Positions 53,616 through 62,954 of a DNA stretch of 64,000 bases are shown here, in pieces. Position numbers and translations under genes: made by a program. Under the pieces are notes generated by a model that saw only the letters and a list, made by a program, of their open reading frames with translations, was not told the origin of the DNA and made no database searches. Numbering within the stretch: the stretch's first letter is position 1; every line of letters begins with the position of its first letter. Source of the DNA: CAILZL01 sp050181835 (GTDB lineage: Bacteria; Pseudomonadota; Gammaproteobacteria; Steroidobacterales; Steroidobacteraceae); contig JBFXCU010000001.1 of the NCBI GenBank assembly GCA_050181835.1, forward strand, positions 186,001 to 250,000, given 5' to 3'.

Positions 53616-55772
53616 ATGGTGGACAGCGCTTCTTTTTTTGGATTTCTGCCCACCGGACGCCGCGCCCTCGGCGTCCCCCAGCTGTTCAACAAGCTGGAAG
53701 ACTACCTGCCGCCGGATCAAGTGGAGCAGATTCGCGAAGCTTATGAATTCGGCGCCAGCGCCCACCAAGGCCAGAAGCGCGCCAGCGGCGAACCCTATAT
53801 CTCACACCCGGTAGCAGTCGCCACCTTGCTCGCCGACCTGTACATGGATGGTCAGACGATTATCGCTGCCATCCTGCACGACGTCATCGAAGACACCCCC
53901 ACACTAAAAGACGACATCGCCGAAAAATTCGGCGCTGAAGTAGCCGAGATTGTTGACGGTGTATCCAAGCTAGATCAACTGCAGTTCAAAAGCCGCGCTG
54001 AAGCTCAAGCAGAAAGTTTTCGCAAAATGCTACTGGCGATGGTGCGCGACATTCGTGTCATCATGGTCAAATTGGCGGATCGCACCCATAACATGCGCAC
54101 CTTGGGGGCAATGCCACCCGCCAAACGCCGTGCCATCGCCAAAGAAACACTGGATATCTACGCGCCGATTGCCAATCGGCTCGGTATCTACAGCATCAAA
54201 AATGAGCTGGAAGATATTGGCCTGAAAACGCTCTATCCAAATCGTTACAAGGTGATTGAGAAAGCGGTCAAGATTGCTCGTGGCAATCAGAAGCAATTTT
54301 TAAGCAAGATCAAAACTGCGATCGAAGCGGCACTGACCAAGGCAGGTATCCAAGGCCGCGTTGAAGGCCGCGAAAAACACCCGTTCAGCATTTATCAGAA
54401 AATGAAGCGCAAGCGCACCTCGCTGGCTGAGATCGTCGATGTATTCGGCTTCCGCATCGTGGTTGACAGTGTTGATACTTGCTATCGCTGCCTAGGACTA
54501 ATCCACAGCCTGTATCGACCTATGCCGGGGCGATTCAAAGACTACATCGCCATACCGCGTGTGAACGGCTATCAGTCATTGCACACCACCTTGTTCGGTC
54601 CAAATGGCATGCCCATTGAAGTACAGTTGCGCACGGTAGCAATGCAACAGATCGCCGAGTCAGGCGTGGCTGCCCACTGGCAATACAAATCTGGCGATAC
54701 CGAGGACAATCGCGCCGGACATGATCGTGCTCGCGATTGGTTACAACACTTAGTCGGCATGCATGGCGGCAATTCAGAAGAATTTCTGGAAAGCGTCAAG
54801 GTCGATTTGTTCCCGGACAAGGTGTACGTATTCACACCCAAGGGTGATATCCGCCGCTTACCGCGCGGCGCGACCCCAGTGGACTTTGCTTACGCCGTGC
54901 ATACCGATATTGGCAATCGCTGTGTCGCTGCGAAGATTGATCGACGGTTAGTGCCATTGCGCACGCCACTACGCAATGGTCAGACGGTAGAAATCATCAC
55001 GGCCAAAGGCGCTATGCCCAACCCCACTTGGGCAAATTTTGTAGTGACGGCCAAAGCACGCGCATCCGTGCGTCAGTATCTAAAGGGCATGCGGCAAGGC
55101 GAAGCTGCTGAACTCGGCAAGCGTATGTTGAGCCAGTCACTAAGCGAACTGAACCTGTCATTCAAACAAATCACCGAGCCACAACTCACACAACTGGCGC
55201 ATGAACTACAGTTAAGCAATGCTAATGAGTTGTTAGAAAAAATCGGTATGGGCGAACGCTTGGCACCACTGGTGGCACGACGCCTACTCCCTAGTGACAA
55301 CGCCACCCACCATGTGCCCGTTGATGGTAGTCCGTTAGCCATTGCCGGTGCCGAAGGCTTGAGCGTGAGTTATGCACGCTGCTGTTTTCCGATTCCTAAT
55401 GATCCGATCATGGCCTACGTCACCAGCGGCCATGGAATTGTTATTCATCGCGAGCGCTGTGGCAATTTGAAGAGCTACCGCAAGCAACCCGATAAATGGT
55501 TATCAGTGGTCTGGCAATCGGCTCCCGACAAGTTATTCGCTTGCGAAATACGGTTACAGGTAAAAACCCGCATTGGCATTCTCGCCGCAGTGGCCTCGGA
55601 AATATCTGCGACCCACACCAATATCGAAAAGGTTTCCATTATCGATAACGATGGTGGTGTGGGTATAGAAACCTTTGAACTACAGGTGTCGGATCGTCGG
55701 CAACTGGCGCAGGTGATCAAGCGTTTACGCAAAATGCCTGATGTTGTCAGCGTGACGCGTACCCTGACGTAA
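53616..55772 (+). CDS. spoT: Bifunctional (p)ppGpp synthetase/hydrolase
   Basis: A 718-residue RelA/SpoT homologue. The N-terminal HD hydrolase is intact (AILHDVIEDT), the synthetase domain has RFKDYIAIPR and NGYQSLHTT, and TGS (KVYVFTPKGDIRRLPRG) and C-terminal ACT (THTNIEKVSIID) regulatory domains follow. RFKD in the synthetase loop is of the charge type seen in bifunctional Rel/SpoT enzymes, in contrast to RelA-type EXDD. The ATG at 53616 lies 30 bp after rpoZ; a TTG 9 bp earlier is less likely. Confidence 0.95.
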   Translation: MVDSASFFGFLPTGRRALGVPQLFNKLEDYLPPDQVEQIREAYEFGASAHQGQKRASGEPYISHPVAVATLLADLYMDGQTIIAAILHDVIEDTPTLKDDIAEKFGAEVAEIVDGVSKLDQLQFKSRAEAQAESFRKMLLAMVRDIRVIMVKLADRTHNMRTLGAMPPAKRRAIAKETLDIYAPIANRLGIYSIKNELEDIGLKTLYPNRYKVIEKAVKIARGNQKQFLSKIKTAIEAALTKAGIQGRVEGREKHPFSIYQKMKRKRTSLAEIVDVFGFRIVVDSVDTCYRCLGLIHSLYRPMPGRFKDYIAIPRVNGYQSLHTTLFGPNGMPIEVQLRTVAMQQIAESGVAAHWQYKSGDTEDNRAGHDRARDWLQHLVGMHGGNSEEFLESVKVDLFPDKVYVFTPKGDIRRLPRGATPVDFAYAVHTDIGNRCVAAKIDRRLVPLRTPLRNGQTVEIITAKGAMPNPTWANFVVTAKARASVRQYLKGMRQGEAAELGKRMLSQSLSELNLSFKQITEPQLTQLAHELQLSNANELLEKIGMGERLAPLVARRLLPSDNATHHVPVDGSPLAIAGAEGLSVSYARCCFPIPNDPIMAYVTSGHGIVIHRERCGNLKSYRKQPDKWLSVVWQSAPDKLFACEIRLQVKTRIGILAAVASEISATHTNIEKVSIIDNDGGVGIETFELQVSDRRQLAQVIKRLRKMPDVVSVTRTLT

Positions 55773-55875
55773 GTGGCTTTGCTGGCGAGATCACCCGCGC
55801 ACCGTCTTGATGACAAGCTCACTGCAGCCGAAGACCAACCCTCAAGTCATTGCAACAACTCAACGAGGATTTTTT

Positions 55876-56256
55876 ATGTCACGCAGCGTAATTAGTACGC
55901 CCAATGCTCCGCAGGCTATTGGCACGTATTCACAGGCAGTGAAATGCGGCAACACAGTGTACGTCTCTGGACAGATTCCACTTGATCCAGCGACTGCAAG
56001 CTTGGTTACGGGCGACATGGATAAACAGATTCGTCGCGTATTCGACAATCTGCTGGCCATCATCAATGCTGCTGGCGGCAATTTTTCACAGGTCGCCAAA
56101 CTTAATATATTCCTGACTGACTTGAGTCATTTTGCGCTGGTGAATCAGATCATGAGCGAATACTTTAGCCAACCCTATCCAGCACGCGCCGCCATTCAAG
56201 TTGCGGCCCTGCCTAAAGGTGCAGCGGTTGAAATGGATTGTGTGGTAGAGCTTTGA
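55876..56256 (+). CDS. ridA: RidA family reactive enamine/imine deaminase
   Basis: A 126-residue protein of the YjgF/YER057c/UK114 family that hydrolyses 2-aminoacrylate and similar reactive intermediates. Motifs: APQAIGTYSQAVKCGNTVYVSGQIPLDP, the ligand-binding Arg in YPARAAIQVAALPKGAAVEMD. GAGG lies 7-10 nt upstream of the ATG at 55876. It follows spoT, the usual place in this gene order. Confidence 0.95.
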   Translation: MSRSVISTPNAPQAIGTYSQAVKCGNTVYVSGQIPLDPATASLVTGDMDKQIRRVFDNLLAIINAAGGNFSQVAKLNIFLTDLSHFALVNQIMSEYFSQPYPARAAIQVAALPKGAAVEMDCVVEL

Positions 56257-56265
56257 TCTGCAGGC

Positions 56266-58353
56266 ATGTCCAGCCCAGCACCTTCCGAACTGCGTCCTGT
56301 AACAGCACTACGTGGCGTTGGTAATGCGCTAGCGGAAAAGTTGACTGTACTGGGTATTCGCACCATCCAGGACGTGCTATTTCATTTGCCGTTCCGCTAT
56401 GAAGACCGGACACGCATGGTGCCGATGGGCAGTCTGCAAGCCGGCATGCGCGCGGTAGTCGAAGGCGAAGTACAGCTGAGCGAGGTGGCATTTCGCGGTC
56501 GCCGTCAGTTGCTGGTGCGTATCAGTGATGGCTCAGGTTCGCTGACACTACGATTCTTTCATTTTGGTGCCGCGCAACAAACACAACTGGCACGTGGTGC
56601 GCGGTTACGTTGCTTTGGTGAAGTGCGTTCCGGCCCACAAACACTGGAGATGGTGCATCCAGAGTATCGTCGCCTTACGCTTGATAGTGCACAGATAGAT
56701 AGCGACGCACTCACCGCCATTTACCCCGCAACCGAAGGCATTCAACAAGCACGTCTACGCCAGCTAAGTAGTGCCGCACTACAAGAGTTACAACACAATA
56801 GCGTGCGCGACTGGCTACCCGCCGAGCTGTTACCCAACCCACGCTGGCCAAGCCTGCAGGCCGCGTTACAATACGTACATCGTCCGCCACCCGATGCGCA
56901 ATTGGAATTACTGGCAACCGGTATGCATCCGGCGCAACGCCGCCTCGCCTTTGAAGAATTACTCGCACAACAACTCAGCCTGCGCCTGTTACGACAAGAC
57001 ATTCAGCGCGATGCCAGCTGGGCCTTACAGCAAGGCGACAAACTACTACAACAGTTTCGCAGTTCATTGCCATTTCAACTGACCAATGCACAACAGCGTG
57101 TATGGCAGGAAATTGATCAAGACCTTGGCAAGCCGCATCCGATGCTGCGCTTGGTGCAGGGCGATGTGGGCTCGGGAAAAACAGTGGTTGCTGCACTGGC
57201 GGCAGTTAAAGCCGTGGCCTGTGGACTACAGGCTGCCTTGATGGCACCCACCGAACTGCTGGCAGAGCAACATGCGCGTAACTTTACCGCGTGGCTGCAA
57301 CCATTGAACGTCGAAGTAGTGCTACTCACTGGCAAGCACACTGGCAAGGCGCGTGCCGCCATCATGGAATCGCTGGCTTCTGGCAAGACTGGTATTGCGA
57401 TTGGCACGCACGCCTTATTTCAAGCAGAGGTGACGTTTAGCAAGCTCGCGGTGGTGATCATTGATGAGCAACACCGTTTCGGTGTGCATCAACGGTTGTT
57501 ACTCCGTGAAAAAGGCCTGCACCAGCACAAGTACCCGCACCAGCTCATCATGACCGCCACGCCCATCCCGCGCACATTGGCGATGAGCGCCTATGCGGAT
57601 CTGGACGTCTCGGTGATTGATGAATTACCGCCGGGCCGCACCCCCGTAAACACCGTAGCCCTAGCCGATAATCGGCGTGATCAAATCGTACAGCGCGTGC
57701 ATGAAGCCTGCTTGCAGCACCGGCAGGTGTACTGGGTGTGTCCACTCATTGAAGAATCCGAGCTGCTGGCCGCACAAGCCGCTGAAGAAACCTTTGCTAA
57801 CTTGTGCGATGCCTTGCCAGGACTACGTATTCAGTTACTGCATGGCCGGATGAAGTCCAAGCAGAAAGATGCGGTGATGGAACAGTTCAAATCACATCAA
57901 GCCGATGTTTTGGTTGCTACCACCGTAATTGAAGTCGGCGTGGATGTACCCAATGCCAGCGTCATGGTGATTGAAAATGCCGAACGCATGGGCTTAGCCC
58001 AGCTACATCAATTACGCGGCCGGGTTGGCCGTGGCAGCGCGCAAAGTAGTTGCGTACTACTGTACCAGCATCCCTTAAGTGAAGTGGCGCGCACCCGTCT
58101 ACGCATTATGCGAGAAACCAACGATGGCTTTGAAATCGCTCGTCACGATCTGGAAATACGCGGCCCCGGTGAATTGCTCGGTACTCGCCAAACGGGTCTG
58201 GTGCAACTACGGGTCGCCGATCTGATGCGTGATGCAGATTTACTGCCGCAGGTACAACAAGCTGCGGATGCGCTGTTGAATACATTACCCGATCACATTG
58301 AACCGTTATTAAAGCGCTGGGTAGGCTCAGGCGACCGATTCGGCAAAGTCTGA
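56266..58353 (+). CDS. recG: ATP-dependent DNA helicase RecG
   Basis: A 695-residue helicase that remodels stalled forks and Holliday junctions. The N-terminal wedge (OB) domain spans about 1-170; helicase motifs are GDVGSGKTVVA (Walker A), APTELLAEQH, IIDEQHRFGV (DExH box), TATPIPRTL, VATTVIEVGVDVPNA and QLRGRVGRG. Ends 7 bp from the convergent coiled-coil gene, which must therefore share the termination region. Confidence 0.97.
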   Translation: MSSPAPSELRPVTALRGVGNALAEKLTVLGIRTIQDVLFHLPFRYEDRTRMVPMGSLQAGMRAVVEGEVQLSEVAFRGRRQLLVRISDGSGSLTLRFFHFGAAQQTQLARGARLRCFGEVRSGPQTLEMVHPEYRRLTLDSAQIDSDALTAIYPATEGIQQARLRQLSSAALQELQHNSVRDWLPAELLPNPRWPSLQAALQYVHRPPPDAQLELLATGMHPAQRRLAFEELLAQQLSLRLLRQDIQRDASWALQQGDKLLQQFRSSLPFQLTNAQQRVWQEIDQDLGKPHPMLRLVQGDVGSGKTVVAALAAVKAVACGLQAALMAPTELLAEQHARNFTAWLQPLNVEVVLLTGKHTGKARAAIMESLASGKTGIAIGTHALFQAEVTFSKLAVVIIDEQHRFGVHQRLLLREKGLHQHKYPHQLIMTATPIPRTLAMSAYADLDVSVIDELPPGRTPVNTVALADNRRDQIVQRVHEACLQHRQVYWVCPLIEESELLAAQAAEETFANLCDALPGLRIQLLHGRMKSKQKDAVMEQFKSHQADVLVATTVIEVGVDVPNASVMVIENAERMGLAQLHQLRGRVGRGSAQSSCVLLYQHPLSEVARTRLRIMRETNDGFEIARHDLEIRGPGELLGTRQTGLVQLRVADLMRDADLLPQVQQAADALLNTLPDHIEPLLKRWVGSGDRFGKV

Positions 58354-58360
58354 AGCCACT

Positions 58361-58759
58361 TTAACTACTGAAATAGTTAACGACTCCCCAGATGACAACA
58401 ATAATCAGTACGCCGGTTGCCCTTGCCAACCAGCGAGTGCGAATTCGATTCACTTTTATCAACTCGATTAGCTGAGTGTTCTGTTCAGCCATTTCCTTGA
58501 TGATCTCAGTTGATGCCAGCATTTGCGTCTCCAGCTTTGTGGCAGCCGCTTCCAGCGCAACCATTCGTTGATGTAGCGTCGCAACAGTTTGATTACCCGC
58601 ATCTACTTGCAGCGGAATAACTGACACCGGTGTTGATGCTGAAGATTTGCTTGCCACCGCACTCCAGAGTTTCTTGGCGCCTTCGGCAATAACCGGCGCA
58701 TTGCTAATGACGGTAGACCACGGAACGCTCTTCAATAACGTAAACCAACCAATCGCCAT
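58361..58759 (-). CDS. Hypothetical coiled-coil tail-anchored membrane protein
   Basis: A 132-residue protein with no recognised enzyme domain. The N terminus (MAIGWFTLLKSVPWSTVISNAP) is amphipathic, a helical coiled coil spans about 58-95, and one hydrophobic segment (GVLIIVVIWGVVNYF) ends the protein, so it is likely anchored by its C terminus. I recall similar proteins of unknown function in other proteobacteria. It is the only minus-strand gene among the plus-strand genes after 51.6 kb. Confidence 0.7.
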   Translation of the reverse strand: MAIGWFTLLKSVPWSTVISNAPVIAEGAKKLWSAVASKSSASTPVSVIPLQVDAGNQTVATLHQRMVALEAAATKLETQMLASTEIIKEMAEQNTQLIELIKVNRIRTRWLARATGVLIIVVIWGVVNYFSS

Positions 58760-58943
58760 CTGTACACCTCCGCATCATTCGTCCAGTAAGGCGGCCTATA
58801 AGTATAGGTCGATCTCGCTAGACATGGTCTTCCATTGCTGGCACATGCCAATATTTTTCTATCTAGTCTGCTGCCACCGCGAGAGGAGATAGCCGCACTA
58901 GTGAATAACAACTTTGTGTTAGGGGTTGCTACACTGCGCACCC

Positions 58944-59894
58944 ATGCGCTCATCTAGTCCTTCACTCCGCGAACGAATTCGCTGGCTACGCTACCGCGTT
59001 ACGACCAACTGGTCGACCGATAATCGACCCAGCCTGAAGCAGGCGCTGGGTGCCTATGCACGACTGATGCGACTGGATCGTCCGATTGGGACTTTCTTAT
59101 TACTGTGGCCGACTCTATGGGCATTGTGGCTGGCAACCAACGGCAAACCACAGCAACAAGTATTCATCGTATTTGTGTTGGGCGTGTTTTTGACCAGGTC
59201 GGCAGGCTGTGTAATCAATGATTTTGCCGATCGTAAATTTGATGGTCACGTAAAACGCACGGTAAACCGCCCGCTTGCCACCGGCGCCGTGTCACCGCCA
59301 GAAGCATTGCTGTTGTTTGCCGCCTTGGCGCTAATTGCCTTTGCGCTGGTACTGACGCTGGATGCCAAAGTAGTGCAGATGTCGTTTGTGGGTATCGTCA
59401 TCATGATCAGCTACCCATTCTTCAAGCGTTTCTTTCCCGCGCCGCAGTTTTACATGGGCCTGGCCTTCAGCTGGTCAATTCCAATGAGCTTTGTGGCGCA
59501 AACCGGCAGCACTTCACGGCTATGCTGGCTACTGTTCGCTGCCAGCATTCTCTGGGCGGCGGCTTACGACACCATGTACGCGATGGTGGATCGCGAAGAC
59601 GATCTGCGCATCGGCATCAAGTCCAGTGCCATTCTGTTCGGTGATGCAGATCGGATCATCATCGGAGTCATGCAGCTGATGGCACTGTATGCGCTATGGC
59701 TGGCGGGTAGTGAATTACAGCTGGGCGGCTGGTATAACGGCGGCTTGGTCGCTGCCGCCTGCTTTGCACTGTATCAGCAGTATCTGATTCGTCGCCGTGA
59801 ACCAGATGATTGCCTGCTGGCTTTCCTGAACAACAACTATTTTGGCCTGAGTGTGTTTGTCGGCATTGCTCTGGAATATCTGTTCAAGACTTAA
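58944..59894 (+). CDS. ubiA: 4-hydroxybenzoate octaprenyltransferase
   Basis: A 316-residue membrane prenyltransferase that attaches the polyprenyl chain to 4-hydroxybenzoate in ubiquinone synthesis. Both Asp-rich motifs are visible: NDFADRKFDGHVKRT and YDTMYAMVDREDD, and about eight hydrophobic helices surround them. The chorismate lyase gene ubiC, often next to ubiA, is not present. An in-frame start 18 bp upstream is possible; the ATG at 58944 is chosen without a clear ribosome binding site. Confidence 0.93.
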   Translation: MRSSSPSLRERIRWLRYRVTTNWSTDNRPSLKQALGAYARLMRLDRPIGTFLLLWPTLWALWLATNGKPQQQVFIVFVLGVFLTRSAGCVINDFADRKFDGHVKRTVNRPLATGAVSPPEALLLFAALALIAFALVLTLDAKVVQMSFVGIVIMISYPFFKRFFPAPQFYMGLAFSWSIPMSFVAQTGSTSRLCWLLFAASILWAAAYDTMYAMVDREDDLRIGIKSSAILFGDADRIIIGVMQLMALYALWLAGSELQLGGWYNGGLVAAACFALYQQYLIRRREPDDCLLAFLNNNYFGLSVFVGIALEYLFKT

Positions 59895-59999
59895 GTGTGG
59901 CGTTAGTTAGGCGAGCTATGCCGCGGTTCTCAGCTACAATGCCGACGCTGCGAACAGCGTAAGAACCATAGCAACGCAGTATTCTTTCGAGGTGAAGGC

Positions 60000-61385
60000 G
60001 TGAAGATAATCATTCTGGGTGCGGGACAGGTGGGACGCACTGCAGCGTATCGGCTGGCGCGCGAAGAAGCCAACGAAGTCACCGTTATCGACCTCGACGA
60101 AAAACTGTTACGCGATTTGCAGGATCGTCTCGACATTCGCACTATCTTGGGTAATGGCGCGCAACCCACCATTCTCGAAGCAGCCGGTGCCCGCCGCGCC
60201 GATGTGTTCATCGCCTTGACCAATAGCGATGAAGTGAACATGGTCGCCTGCCAGATCATGTCGAAAGTCTTCAATAAGGACGCCACCCGGATTGCACGTA
60301 TCCGTTCCACCGAGTACACCAAGCACAGCAAGCTATTTAGCGACGAAGATCGCGCCTTCGCAGTGGATGTAACGCTAAGCCCAGAACAGTTGGTAACGGA
60401 ACACATTGCTCGCCTGATTCACTATCCGGGCGCATTACAGGCACTGGATTTTGCGGGTGGTCGCGTGCGTCTGGTATGCGCTCGCGCCCTGCCTGGTGGT
60501 CTGTTGGTGGGACAGCGCTTGCGCACGCTGCGTGAACATATACCGAATATCGATGTACGCGTTGCTGCCATTTATCGCAACGGCCAGAGTGTCAAGCCAA
60601 CTGGTGAAACCATCATTGAACAGGGCGATGAGGTCTTTTTTCTGGCGCCTCGTGGCAGCATCCGTCAGGTAATGAACGAAATACAGCATCTTGAAGACCC
60701 GGTACGCCGGATTGTCATTGCCGGTGGTGGCAATATCGGTTTCAGATTGGCGCAACTTCTGGAACAGACATACCAAGTCAAACTGATTGAACGTGACTCG
60801 CGCCGCTCACGACGTATCTCCGAACAATTGGGTAATACCATCGTGCTTACCGGCGATGCCGCCGATGAAGAGCTGCTACTGGAAGAAAACATCGATAGCG
60901 CCGATGTGTTTGTTGCAGTGACCAACGCCGAGGAAGCCAACATTCTCTCAGCGATGCTGGCCAAGCGGCTTGGTGCCAAGAAGGTAATGGCATTGATCAA
61001 TCGGCCTGCTTATGCCGAGTTAATGGAAGGCGGCAATCTGGACGTAGCGCTCTCGCCACAGATGATTACCATTGGTACGGTGCTGGCACATGTCCGACGC
61101 GGCGATGTGGTACAGGTACATTCATTGCGGCGTGGCGCAGCTGAAGCCATTGAAGCAGTGGCGCACGGCATTGAGGGTGAAGGTCGGGTAATTGGCCGCA
61201 AGATTGCTGATATTCCGCTACCAGAGGGTGCCACCATCGGTGCCATTGTGCGCGGCGAAGAAGTGCTGATGGGACATCACGATACCGTAGTACAACGCGA
61301 CGACCATGTGATTCTGTTTCTCACTGATCGGCGCCAGATTGATGCAGTCGAACGACTCTTCGATGCGCCTCGTCGTCGTCATTAA
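60000..61385 (+). CDS. trkA: Trk system potassium transport protein TrkA
   Basis: A 461-residue cytoplasmic gating ring protein for TrkH K+ channels. It has two RCK repeats, each a Rossmann nucleotide-binding domain (IILGAGQVGR at the start and IAGGGNIGF at about 240) followed by a TrkA-C domain. It starts with GTG, preceded by GGTGAAGG. It lies 8 bp before the first trkH, so they are probably co-translated. Confidence 0.96.
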   Translation: MKIIILGAGQVGRTAAYRLAREEANEVTVIDLDEKLLRDLQDRLDIRTILGNGAQPTILEAAGARRADVFIALTNSDEVNMVACQIMSKVFNKDATRIARIRSTEYTKHSKLFSDEDRAFAVDVTLSPEQLVTEHIARLIHYPGALQALDFAGGRVRLVCARALPGGLLVGQRLRTLREHIPNIDVRVAAIYRNGQSVKPTGETIIEQGDEVFFLAPRGSIRQVMNEIQHLEDPVRRIVIAGGGNIGFRLAQLLEQTYQVKLIERDSRRSRRISEQLGNTIVLTGDAADEELLLEENIDSADVFVAVTNAEEANILSAMLAKRLGAKKVMALINRPAYAELMEGGNLDVALSPQMITIGTVLAHVRRGDVVQVHSLRRGAAEAIEAVAHGIEGEGRVIGRKIADIPLPEGATIGAIVRGEEVLMGHHDTVVQRDDHVILFLTDRRQIDAVERLFDAPRRRH

Positions 61386-61393
61386 GCAACGCC

Positions 61394-62845
61394 ATGAATT
61401 TGCTGGTTGTGCAACGCATTCTGGGCATCCTGCTGATGGTGTTCAGTTCCACCATGCTGATTCCCCTCGGGGTCTCACTGTATTTTCAGGACGCGAATCA
61501 AACTCCTTTCATTGATTCATTCATAGGCTTGTTGATCACCGGCCTGTTGGTATGGTGGCCAGTACGTAAACAGCATCGTGAACTGCGTCTGCGTGACGGC
61601 TTCGTGGTGGTCGCGTTGTTCTGGGTAGTGCTCAGTTTGGCAGGTGCGGTACCGCTAGTGTTATCCACCAACCCTCACATCGCCCTCACTAATGCGGTGT
61701 TTGAAGCCGTCTCTGGTTTCACCACCACCGGTGCAACAATTCTGGTGGGGCTGGATGAGCTACCTAAATCACTGCTTTACTATCGCCATCAGATTCAATG
61801 GCTGGGTGGTCTCGGTATGGTTGTGTTGGCCGTGGCGCTACTGCCGATGCTGGGCATCGGTGGCATGCAGTTACTAAAAGCAGAAACCCCCGGCCCGGTA
61901 AAAGACTCCAAGTTGACACCACGCATTACTGAAACTGCCAAGGCATTGTGGCTAGTGTATGTACTGATCACCGTACTGTGTGCCACTTGTTATTGGCTGG
62001 CTGGCATGACTCCCTTTGATGCGATTTGTCACAGCTTTTCCACAGTTTCAACTGGTGGCTTCTCGACCCACGATGCCAATCTTGGCTACTTCAATAATCC
62101 CGCAGTAGAAGTCATCGCCATCGTGTTCATGATTCTCGGTGGCATCAACTTTTCCTTGCATTTCCTCGCGTGGCGGCATCTCAGCTTTAAAGACTACCTG
62201 CGCGATGCCGAACTACGGGTTTTTATCAGCCTGATGCTAATTTTCTCCATCATCCTTTCCCTTGGCCTGATTACACACCATGTATTCGCCAACGAAGGCT
62301 TTGCTATTCGCAGCGCGGTGCTACACGTCGTATCGTTGATGACCAGTACCGGCTTTGTTGCCACCAACTTCACGCTGTGGCCGGGTGCGTTGCCGGTGAT
62401 GCTAATACTGATCACTTTTGCGGGTGGCTGCGCAGGATCTACTGCGGGCGGCATGAAAGTTATTCGCTGGATGTTAATGTGGAAACAGGGTGCTCGCGAG
62501 ATCAACCGTCTTGTACATCCCAGTGCCGTGTTTCCGGTCAAAATCGGTGGCCGACCCGTACCGTGGCGAATTATTGATGCGGTATGGGGTTTCTTCGCCG
62601 TATATGTAGGCTGCTTTGCGGTATTGATGGTGGGGCTCATTGCCACCGGAACGGATCAGGTCACTGCATTCTCGGCGATCGCCACCAGCATCAACAATGC
62701 CGGCCCTGGCCTGGGCGATGTCGCCATGGACTTCACCACACTCAGTATCACCGGTAAATGGCTGAGCATTCTGGCCATGTTACTGGGACGACTGGAGGTA
62801 TACCCCATGCTCATTCTCATCACCCCTGCATTCTGGAAACAATGA
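61394..62845 (+). CDS. trkH: Trk potassium uptake protein TrkH (first copy)
   Basis: A 483-residue K+ channel/transporter subunit made of four M1-P-M2 repeats. Pore-loop glycines are seen in SGFTTTGATI, STVSTGGFSTHDA, MTSTGFVATN and GGCAGSTAGGMK. Full length with the conserved start MNLLVVQRILGILL and end LEVYPMLIL. It follows trkA directly and is followed after 109 bp by a second, similar gene. Confidence 0.95.
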   Translation: MNLLVVQRILGILLMVFSSTMLIPLGVSLYFQDANQTPFIDSFIGLLITGLLVWWPVRKQHRELRLRDGFVVVALFWVVLSLAGAVPLVLSTNPHIALTNAVFEAVSGFTTTGATILVGLDELPKSLLYYRHQIQWLGGLGMVVLAVALLPMLGIGGMQLLKAETPGPVKDSKLTPRITETAKALWLVYVLITVLCATCYWLAGMTPFDAICHSFSTVSTGGFSTHDANLGYFNNPAVEVIAIVFMILGGINFSLHFLAWRHLSFKDYLRDAELRVFISLMLIFSIILSLGLITHHVFANEGFAIRSAVLHVVSLMTSTGFVATNFTLWPGALPVMLILITFAGGCAGSTAGGMKVIRWMLMWKQGAREINRLVHPSAVFPVKIGGRPVPWRIIDAVWGFFAVYVGCFAVLMVGLIATGTDQVTAFSAIATSINNAGPGLGDVAMDFTTLSITGKWLSILAMLLGRLEVYPMLILITPAFWKQ

Positions 62846-62954
62846 AACCACGCATGCCACATATTGTGCTGCGTAGATGGCAGCAGTCAGTTCAGCGCAA
62901 CCAGCTCCGAGGTGATGATGAGTCACTCCTTCATGATGAAGGGTGTTTGCTGCT

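Noticed and set aside
62846..62954. Regulatory element between the two trkH genes
   Set aside because: CCTTCAT/ATGAAGG can pair only with a one-base loop, and nothing else stands out, so no feature is called.
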